A stretch of DNA of 64,000 nucleotides, from the NCBI GenBank assembly GCA_011620645.1, contig WOYS01000023.1, forward strand, positions 22,629 to 86,628. The letters are read 5' to 3'. Below the pieces are notes generated by a model. The model saw only the letters and a program-made list of their open reading frames with translations. It searched no databases and was not told the DNA's origin. How positions within the stretch are numbered: the first letter of the stretch is position 1; the number at the start of each line of letters is the position of its first letter. The translations under genes and the position numbers were made by a program. Source of the DNA: Mycobacterium sp. (GTDB taxonomy: Bacteria; Actinomycetota; Actinomycetes; Mycobacteriales; Mycobacteriaceae). Positions 39,362-47,988 of the stretch are shown here, piece after piece.

Positions 39362-39943
39362 TCAGTGCCCGCCGGCCTCGCCGTGTCCGCCTGCGCTTTC
39401 CCCGACCGGCTTGCCGTCGCGTCGCGCAGCCTCGCCGGCCGAGATCGGCACCGCGAACGTGGTGGCGCCTGCGCGCTCGAAGGTGAAGGTGAAGTCGTAG
39501 GTGAGGCCATTGGAGATCGGTTCGGTTAGCTCGACATCGGCGCGCACCTCATCGGCCCGCTCGACCGATGCCAGCGCATCGTGGCCGTCGGGGGCGCCGA
39601 CGTGCAGCACACCGCTGGCCGGGATGGCGCTGTCACCGGTCAAGGTGACGGTGCCGACGTCGGAGGTGACCGTGATCAGCTTGTCGGGCACGTCCGGGGA
39701 ATTGTTGGCTGCCGTGAAGATCAGCTCGACCTCGGTGCCGGGCTGCACGTAGTCGCTGGTCTGCGCCGCGCGCAGGAAGACATTGCGCAGCGCGATGTTG
39801 CCGACGGTGTCGACCGTGCCGTTGACGGCAGGTTGCTGGCTGGCGCTCTGGGACACCTGGCCGGCGCCGCAGCCGGCGAGCGCCAGGCCGGCGACCAGAG
39901 CGAAGGCGGCCAGCCGGGGCGCGCGCACATCGAAGCGGTTCAC
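39362..39943 (-). CDS. lpqE: Lipoprotein LpqE
   Basis: A 193-residue lipoprotein. The signal peptide ends in the lipobox LAGC near residue 25. The mature part has a beta-rich domain (QPGTEVELIFTAANNSPDVPDKL near 65, then ITVTSDVGTVTL) resembling PCu(A)C-like extracytoplasmic proteins, and a His/Gly-rich C-terminus (GGHGEAGGH) that could bind a metal. GTG 39943 was chosen because AGGAGG lies five bases upstream; starts further upstream have no such site. The role is unknown. Divergent from carD, with an 18-bp tandem duplication between them. Confidence 0.88.
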   Translation of the reverse strand: MNRFDVRAPRLAAFALVAGLALAGCGAGQVSQSASQQPAVNGTVDTVGNIALRNVFLRAAQTSDYVQPGTEVELIFTAANNSPDVPDKLITVTSDVGTVTLTGDSAIPASGVLHVGAPDGHDALASVERADEVRADVELTEPISNGLTYDFTFTFERAGATTFAVPISAGEAARRDGKPVGESAGGHGEAGGH

Positions 39944-39968
39944 TGAAGCCTCCTGCTCGACCAATGGA

Positions 39969-40004
39969 TCCGACTATGCACTGTAGTCCGACTATGCACT
40001 GTAG
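39969..40004. repeat. 18-bp perfect tandem duplication in the lpqE-carD intergenic region
   Basis: TCCGACTATGCACTGTAG at 39969-39986 is repeated exactly at 39987-40004. On the minus strand each copy contains TGCATAGT, which resembles an extended -10, so the duplication may have created a second lpqE promoter element or a doubled operator. Confidence 0.9.
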
Positions 40005-40159
40005 TAGGTCACCATTCGCGGCGGTAGCCGAGGGCCGGCGAGCGCCCTCCGGAGCCTTCCGGAAGGTCCGGACAGCCTGTCGCAGGCGCGATTTGGTTGC
40101 ACGTATCGGCCACCGTGTCAACCCCTAGTCTTTACCTCTGGTGCCCCTGACCTGCATAG

Positions 40160-40708
<549 letters not shown>

Positions 40709-40710
40709 AT

Positions 40711-41190
40711 GTGACGGATTTGCGCGTCGGGCTGGGTACCGACGTTCATCCCGTCGAGGCCGGGCGGCCCTGTTGGTTGCTCTGCCTTCTGTTTGCCGAG
40801 GCTGACGGCTGCGCTGGTCATTCCGACGGCGATGTCGCCGCGCATGCGTTGTGCGATGCGTTGTTGAGCGCAGCCGGCCTCGGCGATCTGGGTGCCGTGT
40901 TCGGCACCGATCAACCCCGGTGGCGCGGTGTCGGCGGTGCCGACATGCTCCGCCACGTTCACGGCCTGTTGGCGGTCGAAGGCTTCCGGGTGGGTAATGC
41001 CGCCGTGCAGGTGATCGGGAACCGGCCCAAGATCGGACCTCGCCGCGCCGAGGCTCAGGCACTGCTGTCCGAACTGCTGGGCGCGCCCGTCTCCGTGTCG
41101 GCCACCACCACCGACGGACTCGGTTTGACCGGTCGCGGTGAGGGCTTGGCGGCCATTGCGACCGCCCTTGTGCTCGGTGTTGCAAAGTAA
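40711..41190 (+). CDS. ispF: 2-C-methyl-D-erythritol 2,4-cyclodiphosphate synthase
   Basis: A 159-residue MEP-pathway enzyme that cyclises CDP-ME-2-phosphate. Zinc ligands and signature are [14 protein letters not shown] near residue 8 and [26 protein letters not shown] near 35; the CMP-side motif [11 protein letters not shown] lies near 108 and [15 protein letters not shown] near 133. GTG 40711 is the only start that fits, two bases after carD. In other mycobacteria ispD lies between carD and ispF and usually overlaps ispF; here no ispD sequence is present at all. Confidence 0.95.
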   Translation: MTDLRVGLGTDVHPVEAGRPCWLLCLLFAEADGCAGHSDGDVAAHALCDALLSAAGLGDLGAVFGTDQPRWRGVGGADMLRHVHGLLAVEGFRVGNAAVQVIGNRPKIGPRRAEAQALLSELLGAPVSVSATTTDGLGLTGRGEGLAAIATALVLGVAK

Positions 41191-41205
41191 CGCTGCACAG
41201 GCCGG

Positions 41206-41219
41206 TAAGCTGGCACGTC
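41206..41219 (+). promoter_or_regulatory. Leaderless promoter element of cysS
   Basis: TAAGCT at 41206-41211 lies eight bases before GTG 41220. The stretch from TAAGCT through GTGACT is nearly identical to the lysS start region at 25330; only two positions differ. Confidence 0.55.
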
Positions 41220-42647
41220 GTGACTGGACTGCGGCTTTACGACACGATGGCGGGAGCCCTTCGTGACTTCGTGCCGCTACGCCCCGGCCACGCATCGATC
41301 TACCTGTGCGGCGCCACCGTTCAGGGGCTGCCCCATATCGGGCACGTCCGCAGCGGGGTGGCCTTCGACGTACTGCGGCGGTGGCTGACCGCCAAGGGTT
41401 TCGACGTCGCCTTCATCCGCAACGTCACCGATATCGACGACAAGATCCTCACCAAGGCCGCCGACGCCGGCCGCCCGTGGTGGGAATGGGCCGCGACCTA
41501 CGAGCGTGCCTTCGCCGCCGCCTACGAGGCGCTGGGCGTCTTGCCGCCGTCGGCAGAGCCGCGCGCCACCGGACACATCACCCAGATGGTCGAACTCATC
41601 GAGCGCCTCATCGGGCGCGGCCATGCCTACGAGGGTGACGGTGACGTGTACTTCGACGTGCTCAGCCTGCCCGGGTACGGCAAGCTCTCCGGGCACCGCA
41701 TCGACGATGTGCACCAGGGTGAGGGCGTCGCGACGGGCAAGCGTGACCCGCGGGACTTCACCATGTGGAAGAGCGCCAAACCGGGCGAGCCATCCTGGCC
41801 GACGCCCTGGGGCCGAGGTCGGCCGGGCTGGCACACCGAGTGCGTGGCGATGTGCGAGGAGTATCTGGGCGCCGAGTTCGACATCCACGCCGGCGGCATG
41901 GACCTCGTTTTTCCGCACCACGAGAACGAGATCGCCCAGGCCGTGGCCGCCGGCGACGGCTTCGCCCGGTACTGGCTGCACAACGGCTGGGTCACCATGG
42001 GTGGCGAGAAGATGAGCAAGTCGCTCGGCAATGTCTTATCGATTCCTGCTGTGCTGCAACGGGTCCGGGCCGCCGAGCTGCGGTACTACCTGGGCAGCGC
42101 GCACTACCGGTCGATGCTGGAGTTCTCCGAGAACGCACTGACCGACGCCGCCAGGGCATACACCGGTATCGAGGATTTCCTGCACCGGGTACGTAACCGG
42201 GTGGGTGCGGTGCAGCCCGGGACCTGGACCGACAAGTTCGCCGCGGCACTCGACGACGACCTGTCGGTGCCGATCGCGCTGGCCGAGGTGCACACGGCCC
42301 GGGCCGAGGGCAACCGGGCGCTCGACGCCGGCGACCACGCTGGTGCGATGGGCGCCGCGCAGTCGATCCGGGCCATGATGGGTATTCTGGGCTGCGACCC
42401 GCTCGATGAGCGCTGGGAGTCCAACGACGAGACATCGGCCGCGCTGGCCGCGGTGGATGTGTTGGTGCACTGGGCGCTGGCCGGACGCGCAGAGGCGCGC
42501 GAGAAGCGGGACTGGGCGGCCGCCGATGCCATCCGGGACCGGCTCAAAGAGGCCGGTATCGAGGTCACCGACACTGCAGACGGACCCCAGTGGTCGCTGG
42601 TCGAGGGAGATCGCCAGGGCGAGCGAAGCGACGGGAAGAACAACTGA
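41220..42647 (+). CDS. cysS: Cysteinyl-tRNA synthetase
   Basis: A 475-residue class I synthetase. The HIGH signature is in [15 protein letters not shown] near residue 38, zinc ligands include the Cys of YLCGATV and later [13 protein letters not shown] with HPHHENE-type residues ([10 protein letters not shown] near 230), and KMSKS is [10 protein letters not shown] near 263. The last residues ([10 protein letters not shown]) are encoded by an exact copy of the dispersed GGGCGAGCGAAGCGACGGG repeat, so the C-terminus has been extended or replaced by the repeat. The trmH-type gene begins two bases after the stop. Confidence 0.96.
   Translation: MTGLRLYDTMAGALRDFVPLRPGHASIYLCGATVQGLPHIGHVRSGVAFDVLRRWLTAKGFDVAFIRNVTDIDDKILTKAADAGRPWWEWAATYERAFAAAYEALGVLPPSAEPRATGHITQMVELIERLIGRGHAYEGDGDVYFDVLSLPGYGKLSGHRIDDVHQGEGVATGKRDPRDFTMWKSAKPGEPSWPTPWGRGRPGWHTECVAMCEEYLGAEFDIHAGGMDLVFPHHENEIAQAVAAGDGFARYWLHNGWVTMGGEKMSKSLGNVLSIPAVLQRVRAAELRYYLGSAHYRSMLEFSENALTDAARAYTGIEDFLHRVRNRVGAVQPGTWTDKFAAALDDDLSVPIALAEVHTARAEGNRALDAGDHAGAMGAAQSIRAMMGILGCDPLDERWESNDETSAALAAVDVLVHWALAGRAEAREKRDWAAADAIRDRLKEAGIEVTDTADGPQWSLVEGDRQGERSDGKNN
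42617..42635 (+). repeat. Dispersed GAGCGAAGCGA repeat inside the cysS 3' end
   Basis: An exact 19-base copy of the element seen twice at 5-55. It is translated as part of the cysS tail. Confidence 0.75.
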
Positions 42648-42649
42648 TC

Positions 42650-43591
42650 ATGGCTGGTAATTCACAGCGCCGCGGCGCCGTCCGCAAAGAAGGCACCAAG
42701 AAGGGCCCGGTGGTGGGCTCCGGTGGCGTCCGCAGGCGCGGCCTGGAAGGCAAGAAGGCGACGCCGGCGGCCAAGGACCGGCCGCACCATCCGGCTGCCA
42801 AGAAGGCTGCAAAGGCGGCGCGCGCAGCGCAGGGCCGTCACAAGAAGACCGATGACGTCGAGGTCGTGCTCGGCCGCAACCCGGTGGTGGAATGTCTGCG
42901 CGCCGGGGTCCCCGCCACCGCGCTGTACGTGATGCTGGGCGTCGACGCCGACGAACGGATCACCGAATCCGTAACGCGGGCAGCCGATTCCGGCATCGCT
43001 ATCCTGGAGGTCCAGAAACACGACCTGGACCGGATGTCGAGCAACGGTATGCACCAGGGCCTCGCGCTTCAGGTGCCGCCGTACTCCTACACCCATCCCG
43101 ATGACCTGCTCAAGGCCGCCCAGCGCGATAGCACACCGGCGCTGCTGGTGGCACTGGACAACATCTCCGACCCCCGCAACCTCGGTGCCATCGTGCGCTC
43201 GGTTGCCGCCTTCGGCGGACACGGCGTGGTGATCCCGCAGCGCCGCTCGGCATCGGTGACCGCGGTGGCATGGCGCACGAGCGCCGGTGCGGCAGCCCGG
43301 CTCCCGGTGTCCCGGGCGACGAACCTCACCCGCACCCTGAAGAGCTGGGCCGATGCCGGCCTGCAGATCGTCGGCCTGGACGCCGGCGGGGATACCGAAC
43401 TCGATGAGCTCGATGCCGAGGGACCCATCGTGGTCGTGGTGGGTTCGGAGGGTAAGGGCCTGTCCCGTCTGGTGCGGGAGAACTGTGATGCCATCGTCTC
43501 CATCCCGATGGCCGGACCCACCGAGTCGCTGAACGCCTCGGTGGCCGCCGGTGTGGTGCTGGCCGAGATCGCCCGTCAGCGCCGGGGCTGA
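42650..43591 (+). CDS. rlmB: 23S rRNA 2'-O-methyltransferase, TrmH/SpoU family (RlmB-like)
   Basis: A 313-residue SPOUT methyltransferase, the counterpart of Rv3579c. A Lys/Arg/Ala-rich N-terminal extension of about 75 residues ([20 protein letters not shown]) probably binds RNA. A substrate-binding domain starts at [17 protein letters not shown] near 77. The knotted methyltransferase domain has motif 1 [17 protein letters not shown] near 167, motif 2 [20 protein letters not shown] near 262 and motif 3 [20 protein letters not shown] near 285. The exact rRNA target (probably Gm2251 equivalent) is inferred from the family. Confidence 0.92.
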   Translation: MAGNSQRRGAVRKEGTKKGPVVGSGGVRRRGLEGKKATPAAKDRPHHPAAKKAAKAARAAQGRHKKTDDVEVVLGRNPVVECLRAGVPATALYVMLGVDADERITESVTRAADSGIAILEVQKHDLDRMSSNGMHQGLALQVPPYSYTHPDDLLKAAQRDSTPALLVALDNISDPRNLGAIVRSVAAFGGHGVVIPQRRSASVTAVAWRTSAGAAARLPVSRATNLTRTLKSWADAGLQIVGLDAGGDTELDELDAEGPIVVVVGSEGKGLSRLVRENCDAIVSIPMAGPTESLNASVAAGVVLAEIARQRRG

Positions 43592-43677
43592 CCGGACACT
43601 TCAAGGAGCGGCGCGACGAGGAGGACGCGTTGTCGGCCGCCCTGTACGCCGGCCTGCCCTACCCGGAGAACAGTTGA
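43592..43677 (+). pseudogene. Short unrecognised coding remnant after rlmB
   Basis: The plus frame immediately after the rlmB stop reads [19 protein letters not shown], then AGLPYPENS and a stop at 43675-43677. It has strongly coding-like composition but no start codon and is cut off on its left by rlmB. It looks like the C-terminal tail of a lost gene. I do not recognise the family. Confidence 0.35.
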
Positions 43678-43712
43678 TGGCCCGTGCCCGGCTGCAATCC
43701 TGACCGGCGCCG

Positions 43713-44948
43713 CTACAGCCCGAGAAGTCGGGTTGAGGCCCACAACCCGACCACCGCGGCCACCAGAACCAACGGCGTGCTCTTCAGGCCGATACTGCTG
43801 AACTCACCGAATCCGGCATCCATGTCACGGCGTACAGCGTTGCGCCACAACAAATTCGCCAACGAACCGATATAGCTGAAGTTGGGCCCGATGTTCACGC
43901 CGATGAGCACGGCCAGCACCGCCGCCGGTCCCACCGGCGTCACCAACGGGAGCAGCACCAGCACCGCGGGAAGGTTGTTGACGACGTTCGACAGCAGTGC
44001 CGCCACTGCGGCGATGCTCAGGAGCGCCGCCAGCCCCTGACCGTCGGGCAGGACGTGGTGCATCGCCGCCGCGAGGCCGTTATTCATGACGGCCGCTACG
44101 ACGACACCGAGACACAGCACGAAGGCCAGAAACGGGATGTCGAGCGCGACGACGATCTTGGTGATGCTGGTCTGATGCAAGGCCAGTGCACGCAGGCCGA
44201 GGACGAGCGCACCGGCCAGCGCCGCCCATGCCGGTGAGAGGCCGAGTAGCGAGGTCACCACGAACCCGGCGAGCGTGAGGCCGACGACCACCAGCGCGAA
44301 CACCGGCACGTCCCATGGTTCGTCGGGCGCCTCACGTTGCGGTGCGGTCGCCAGGTCCTTCGCGAAAATCCAACGCAGCAAGATGAACTCGACGAGTATC
44401 GCGGCAAGCCAGGGCAGTGTCATCGCCGCGGCGAAATACAGGAACGTCAAACCCGCGGCACCGAACGCCAACAGGTTGGTCAGGTTGGAGACCGGTAGCA
44501 GCAGCGACGCGCTGTTGGCCAGGTGCGCCGTGGCGTAGGCGTATGGCCGGGCCGAGACGGCCAGCGTGCGCGCAGTCGTGAGCACCACGGGGGTCAGCAG
44601 GACCACGGTCGCGTCCAGGCTGAGGATGGCTGTCACCGCTGCCGCAACTGCGAAAACGGATGCCAGCAAACGATTCTGGCCACCCGAGGTGGACCGCGCC
44701 ATCAGCACGCCCGCGGCATGGAATAGTCCGACGTCATCGCAGAGCCGGGCAAGGACGAGCACTGCGGCCAGGAAACCGACCACCGGCGCCAGATCGGACA
44801 CTTCGGCGACCGCGTCCTGCCAGGAGACCGAGCCCGCCGCGATCACCGCGGCAGCAGCCGACACCGCGATCACCGCCTGAAAGCGGGGACGAAACAGCGC
44901 GAATCCGAGCACCGCGGCGAGCGCGGCGACCGAAAGGATCAGCTCCAT
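43713..44948 (-). CDS. arsB2: ArsB-type anion permease (ArsB2)
   Basis: A 411-residue membrane protein of the ArsB/NhaD ion transporter superfamily with about eleven hydrophobic segments. Landmarks are SLDATVVLLTPVVLTTARTL near residue 108, NSASLLLPVSNLTNLLAF near 142, and SNVVNNLPAVLVLLPLV near 321. It is predicted to export arsenite or a similar oxyanion; substrate assignment is by family only. ATG 44948 is preferred because it starts directly before the first membrane helix; a start at 44966 would add six polar residues. No arsR or arsC is nearby. Confidence 0.88.
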   Translation of the reverse strand: MELILSVAALAAVLGFALFRPRFQAVIAVSAAAAVIAAGSVSWQDAVAEVSDLAPVVGFLAAVLVLARLCDDVGLFHAAGVLMARSTSGGQNRLLASVFAVAAAVTAILSLDATVVLLTPVVLTTARTLAVSARPYAYATAHLANSASLLLPVSNLTNLLAFGAAGLTFLYFAAAMTLPWLAAILVEFILLRWIFAKDLATAPQREAPDEPWDVPVFALVVVGLTLAGFVVTSLLGLSPAWAALAGALVLGLRALALHQTSITKIVVALDIPFLAFVLCLGVVVAAVMNNGLAAAMHHVLPDGQGLAALLSIAAVAALLSNVVNNLPAVLVLLPLVTPVGPAAVLAVLIGVNIGPNFSYIGSLANLLWRNAVRRDMDAGFGEFSSIGLKSTPLVLVAAVVGLWASTRLLGL

Positions 44949-45051
44949 GGATCCGTGCGCTGCCACAGGGTCGGCAGGTGCAACCCGACACCGTCGGCGA
45001 TATCGGGCCAGCCGGCTTTCAGGCGCATGGCCAAAGCCTATGTCCCGGGTG

Positions 45052-45295
45052 CTACCGGGTTCCGTACCGGCGGCGGAACTTCTCCACCTGACCGGCGGTG
45101 TCGAGATGCCGGTTGGTGCCCGTCCAGAACGAGTGCGAGTCCGCGGTGACGTCGACGACGACCAGCGGGTAGGTGGCGCCGCGGTATTCGACGCTGCGGT
45201 CGCTGGTGATCGTGGAGCGGATCAGGAACGTCTTGCCGGTGCCGGCGTCCTGGAACACCACCGAATGGTATTCGGGGTCCGATATCAGGTTTCAT
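45052..45295 (-). pseudogene. rpmE2: Type B ribosomal protein L31 with a +1 frameshift (rpmE2)
   Basis: Allowing one extra base at about 45277-45281, the gene reads [32 protein letters not shown], then [19 protein letters not shown] and [10 protein letters not shown]: an 80-residue zinc-free L31 (type B). As it stands, the ATG at 45295 leads into [13 protein letters not shown] in the wrong frame. The ATG overlaps the mrf stop (ATGA), so it sits in the Zur-controlled mrf operon. Either the gene is dead or the base is a sequencing error. A start inside the second frame (45261) would lack 11 residues. Confidence 0.8.
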
Positions 45296-46482
45296 TCTTC
45301 TCCGTTCAGCGAGTTGTCGGTGACCGCGAGGCCGTTCTGCAGGTCCGCGCAGGGATCCTCGTGCCGGTCCCCGAACGGGTCCGGGTAGCCGGCCCAGTCC
45401 TGCGGGCTGTTCATTTCGGCGTCGGTGAGCAGTGCCCGGTTCAGTGCCGCGCTGATGATCTCCGGATTCGCACCGCATACCAGCGCGGTCAGTGCGATAT
45501 GCCGGTCGCCGAACTGCTCGTCCCACTGAGTTGCGGCCATCGCCGTGCGCTCGGGGTCGACGTATGCGCAGTCGCTGTCCGACATGCCGGCCAGCCAGCG
45601 ACCGGCGGCACCGACGCCGAGTCCACCGCCCGCGGAGTCGATCCACACCACGGTGTCGGGTTGGCTCGCCAGCCACGCCCGTCCGTGTACCCGCACCACC
45701 CCGTCGAGTACCGCGTCGATCGCGTGGTGCAGGCGCTCGGGATGAAAAGGCCTGCGCGCGTTGAACTCCAACAGTTCGACTTCGCCGTCGGGCTGCAGCG
45801 GCGGTTGGCCGGCCAGTAGCGAATCGTGCGGGTCGTCCGAGCGGCCCCGGCGGGAGTGGGTATCCAGGTGTGCAAGTGCGGTGGTGACGTGCTGGAGTCC
45901 GACGGTGATCCGGGCCCGGGGTGCCAGCCTGCGCAGCACGGCGAGGGTGACCCGGTCTGCCTCCGTCAGCACCAGCACATCGGCGAACGCCGCCTGCCCG
46001 ACCACCACCTGGGCGACGGTGCGGGAGGCGTCGAGTTCGTCGTCACCGAGCGCCTGACTCAGCCAGACACTGGTGTCGATACATGTCACGACCGCCTGGA
46101 TCTCGACATCGCGACCGGCCGGACCGTCGATATAGCCGGGGCCGAGCTGCACCGGCACGTCATTGATGGCCACGCAGATCACCTCGGGGTCAAGCCATTC
46201 CATCAGCTGCACGACGATGCGGTGCACGTCGGTGCGACGGTGCAGCTGTCGCAGCTGGATCAGCAGATCATTGCGGATGGTGCAGTTGATGCATCCGCCG
46301 GTGATTTCCAGCGGCCACTGGATGATCACCAGCTTGGTGTCCCGCATGCCGCTGACCCTGCGGACCACGACGTGTCCGTCGACCGCGTAGTCGATCACTG
46401 CGGTTCCGGGAGTGCGGATCAGTATGTCGACGACGTCTGTTCGCGCACCCTGTCCGGCTACCAGTACCACTGGCGTCCGCAT
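45292..46482 (-). CDS. mrf: COG0523-family protein, Mpy recruitment factor-like (Mrf)
   Basis: A 396-residue CobW/COG0523-related protein. The family CxCC zinc motif appears as GGCINCTIR near residue 63 (only CxxC remains), while the Walker A loop, usually GxxGxGKTT, is degraded to VAGQGARTD near residue 8, so it probably does not work as a normal G3E GTPase. In mycobacteria a gene of this type beside alternative ribosomal proteins (Mrf) brings the hibernation factor Mpy to zinc-starved ribosomes. A C-terminal CobW domain lies near 240-330. Its start is 14 bases from a Zur-like operator, and rpmE2 follows with overlap. Confidence 0.82.
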   Translation of the reverse strand: MRTPVVLVAGQGARTDVVDILIRTPGTAVIDYAVDGHVVVRRVSGMRDTKLVIIQWPLEITGGCINCTIRNDLLIQLRQLHRRTDVHRIVVQLMEWLDPEVICVAINDVPVQLGPGYIDGPAGRDVEIQAVVTCIDTSVWLSQALGDDELDASRTVAQVVVGQAAFADVLVLTEADRVTLAVLRRLAPRARITVGLQHVTTALAHLDTHSRRGRSDDPHDSLLAGQPPLQPDGEVELLEFNARRPFHPERLHHAIDAVLDGVVRVHGRAWLASQPDTVVWIDSAGGGLGVGAAGRWLAGMSDSDCAYVDPERTAMAATQWDEQFGDRHIALTALVCGANPEIISAALNRALLTDAEMNSPQDWAGYPDPFGDRHEDPCADLQNGLAVTDNSLNGEE

Positions 46483-46495
46483 CTCATCACACCCT

Positions 46496-46516
46496 TATCG
46501 GTAACGATTGCCATTA
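46496..46516. promoter_or_regulatory. Zur-like operator facing mrf
   Basis: A 21-bp dyad, read on the minus strand as TAATGGCAAT-C-GTTACCGATA. It shares the TAATG outer arm and central AA...TT spacing with the other two boxes at 46551 and 47957. Fourteen bases separate it from the mrf start. Confidence 0.65.
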
Positions 46517-46550
46517 AGTCGATTCGTACGTTACCTTGTGCCGGACAGCC

Positions 46551-46571
46551 TGTCGAAAATTGTTTCCATTA
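46551..46571. promoter_or_regulatory. Zur-like operator facing rpmB2
   Basis: A 21-bp site, minus strand TAATGGAAAC-A-ATTTTCGACA, close to the mycobacterial Zur pattern TAATGAAAAT-n-ATTTTCATTA. It is 28 bases before the rpmB2 ATG. Confidence 0.72.
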
Positions 46572-46599
46572 ACGGTTCGGCATCACGAGAGGAGTCCGG

Positions 46600-46836
46600 A
46601 TGTCTGCGCGTTGCCAGGTCACCAGGCGCGCAACGGGTTTCGGTAACCGGGCGTCGCATTCGAATCGGTGCACCCGTCGTGGCTGGAACCCCAATATCCA
46701 GATCAAGACCTACTACCTGCCATCGGAGGGCCGGCGCATCCGGTTGCGGGTCAGCACCAAGGGCATCAAGGTCATCGACCGCGATGGCATCGAGGCCGTG
46801 GTGGGCAGACTGCGCCGGACGGGGGAGAAGATCTGA
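46600..46836 (+). CDS. rpmB2: Alternative (zinc-starvation) ribosomal protein L28
   Basis: A 78-residue L28: [19 protein letters not shown], then [19 protein letters not shown] and a C-terminal [16 protein letters not shown]. It lacks the paired CxxC...CxxC zinc knuckle of housekeeping L28, so it should assemble without zinc. The gene starts with ATG 46600 and an AGGAG site six bases upstream, and overlaps rpmG2 by one base. Under a Zur-like operator it should be made only when zinc is scarce, which lets ribosomes release the zinc held by the normal proteins. Confidence 0.9.
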   Translation: MSARCQVTRRATGFGNRASHSNRCTRRGWNPNIQIKTYYLPSEGRRIRLRVSTKGIKVIDRDGIEAVVGRLRRTGEKI

Positions 46837-47003
46837 TGGCCAAGAGCAACGACATCCGACCCATCGTGAAGCTGAAATCGACAGCGGGCACCGGATGCAC
46901 CTACGTCACCCGCAAGAACCGGCGCAACGATCCGGACCGGTTGGTGCTCAGGAAGTACGACCCGGTGCTGCGCAGGCACGTCGATTTCAAGGAGGAACGC
47001 TGA
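46836..47003 (+). CDS. rpmG2: Alternative ribosomal protein L33
   Basis: A 55-residue L33: [40 protein letters not shown] and [15 protein letters not shown]. Only one cysteine remains, so the four-cysteine zinc site of the C+ form is gone. It is coupled to rpmB2 by a one-base overlap, and its stop runs directly into the damaged rpsN2. Confidence 0.92.
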   Translation: MAKSNDIRPIVKLKSTAGTGCTYVTRKNRRNDPDRLVLRKYDPVLRRHVDFKEER

Positions 47004-47139
47004 TAGCGAAGAAATCCAAGTAGCGAAGAAATCCAAGATCGTCGCCAACGAGCGTCGTCGGGAGACGGTGGCGCGCTACGCAGAACGCCGAGCCGCGCCG
47101 GAGGAGATCCGGCGCCCGAAGATCAAGAAGCTCGCGTGA
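47003..47139 (+). pseudogene. rpsN2: Truncated, start-less alternative ribosomal protein S14 (rpsN2)
   Basis: The frame AKKSKIVANERRRETVARYA-ERRAAPEEIRRP is the N-terminus of S14, followed by KIKKLA and a stop; the last two thirds, including the rRNA-binding end, are missing. A 17-bp tandem duplication (TAGCGAAGAAATCCAAG at 47004-47020 and 47021-47037) covers the start. The expected ATG reads ATA in the first copy, which stops at TAG after six codons, and GTA in the second. The gene cannot give a working S14. The usual following gene rpsR2 is absent. Confidence 0.8.
47004..47037. repeat. 17-bp perfect tandem duplication disrupting rpsN2
   Basis: TAGCGAAGAAATCCAAG occurs twice head to tail. 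Because 17 is not a multiple of three, it shifts the frame at the very start of rpsN2. Confidence 0.92.
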
Positions 47140-47152
47140 ACTAGAGAATCCG

Positions 47153-47920
47153 TCACCAGCCGAACGGTGCCAGCGTGACGCCGTGCGCTTCCAGTCGCGT
47201 GCGGATCGCGGCCGCGATCCGCACGGCGCCGGGTGAATCACCGTGCACGCCAATCGATTCGACACCGATCGGGATGGTGGAGCCATCTTCGGCGGTGACC
47301 CGGCCATCGGTGATCATCGTCAACACCCGCTCGGCGATCTGTTCTGCATCGTGCAGCACCGCACGCGGTTCGCGACGGGACAGGAGCTGTCCGTCGGGTC
47401 GGTAGGCGCGGTCGGCGAACGCCTCGGCGACGGTGCGTAGCCCGAGATCTCTTGCCGCGTCGAAGAAGACCGATCCGGTAAGGCCGAGGACGGCCAGATC
47501 CGGGTTCGCCGCGTGCACGGCGGCCGCGACGGCGCGGGCCTGGACCTCATGCGTGACGATCGAGTTGTAGAGCGCACCATGTGGTTTGACATAGGACACC
47601 GAGCTACCCGCGGCGGAGGCCAGTGCGGACAGCGCGCCGATCTGATAGATGATCTCGGCGGTCAATTCCCCGGGCTCGACGTCGATGAAACGTCTACCGA
47701 ACCCGGCCAGGTCCCGATAACTCACCTGCGCGCCGATGCGCACCCCGCGCTCGGCGGCCGCCCGGCAGACGCGGAGCAGGCCCGCCGGATCTCCGGCATG
47801 GAATCCGCAGGCGACATTCGCCGAGGTGACGATGTCGAGCATCGCGTCGTCATCGCCGAGCGTCCATACCCCGAACCCCTCGCCGAGGTCGGCGTTGAGG
47901 TCGACAGTTGCCGCGGTCAC
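47153..47920 (-). CDS. pxpA: LamB/YcsF family protein, 5-oxoprolinase subunit A
   Basis: A 255-residue PxpA-family protein that opens DLNADLGEGFGVWTLGDDDAM and contains TSANVACGFHAGDP near residue 32, SYVKPHGALYNSI near 104 and the C-terminal IGVHGDSPGA near 224. In bacteria PxpA acts with PxpB and PxpC to open 5-oxoproline to glutamate with ATP. PxpB and PxpC are not in this window. It faces the rpmB2 operon, 13 bases from the rpsN2 remnant, and is divergent from znuA. A starting GTG or ATG near 47920 fits. Confidence 0.9.
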   Translation of the reverse strand: MTAATVDLNADLGEGFGVWTLGDDDAMLDIVTSANVACGFHAGDPAGLLRVCRAAAERGVRIGAQVSYRDLAGFGRRFIDVEPGELTAEIIYQIGALSALASAAGSSVSYVKPHGALYNSIVTHEVQARAVAAAVHAANPDLAVLGLTGSVFFDAARDLGLRTVAEAFADRAYRPDGQLLSRREPRAVLHDAEQIAERVLTMITDGRVTAEDGSTIPIGVESIGVHGDSPGAVRIAAAIRTRLEAHGVTLAPFGW

Positions 47921-47956
47921 GGCGTTCAGCGTAGTGCCCTCCGATGCGGCGTTCCC

Positions 47957-47977
47957 TAATGCAAACGGTTATCGTTA
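47957..47977. promoter_or_regulatory. Zur-like operator in front of znuA
   Basis: A 21-bp dyad starting TAATGCAAAC and ending TTATCGTTA, with the same outer arm as the two boxes near mrf/rpmB2. It lies 11 bases before ATG 47989, so it would block the znuA-C-B promoter when zinc is plentiful. Confidence 0.72.
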
Positions 47978-47988
47978 TCGACGTGATC

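Noticed and set aside
44949..45051. Short minus-strand frame of about 28 codons between arsB2 and rpmE2
   Set aside because: No ribosome binding site or recognisable family; too short to support.
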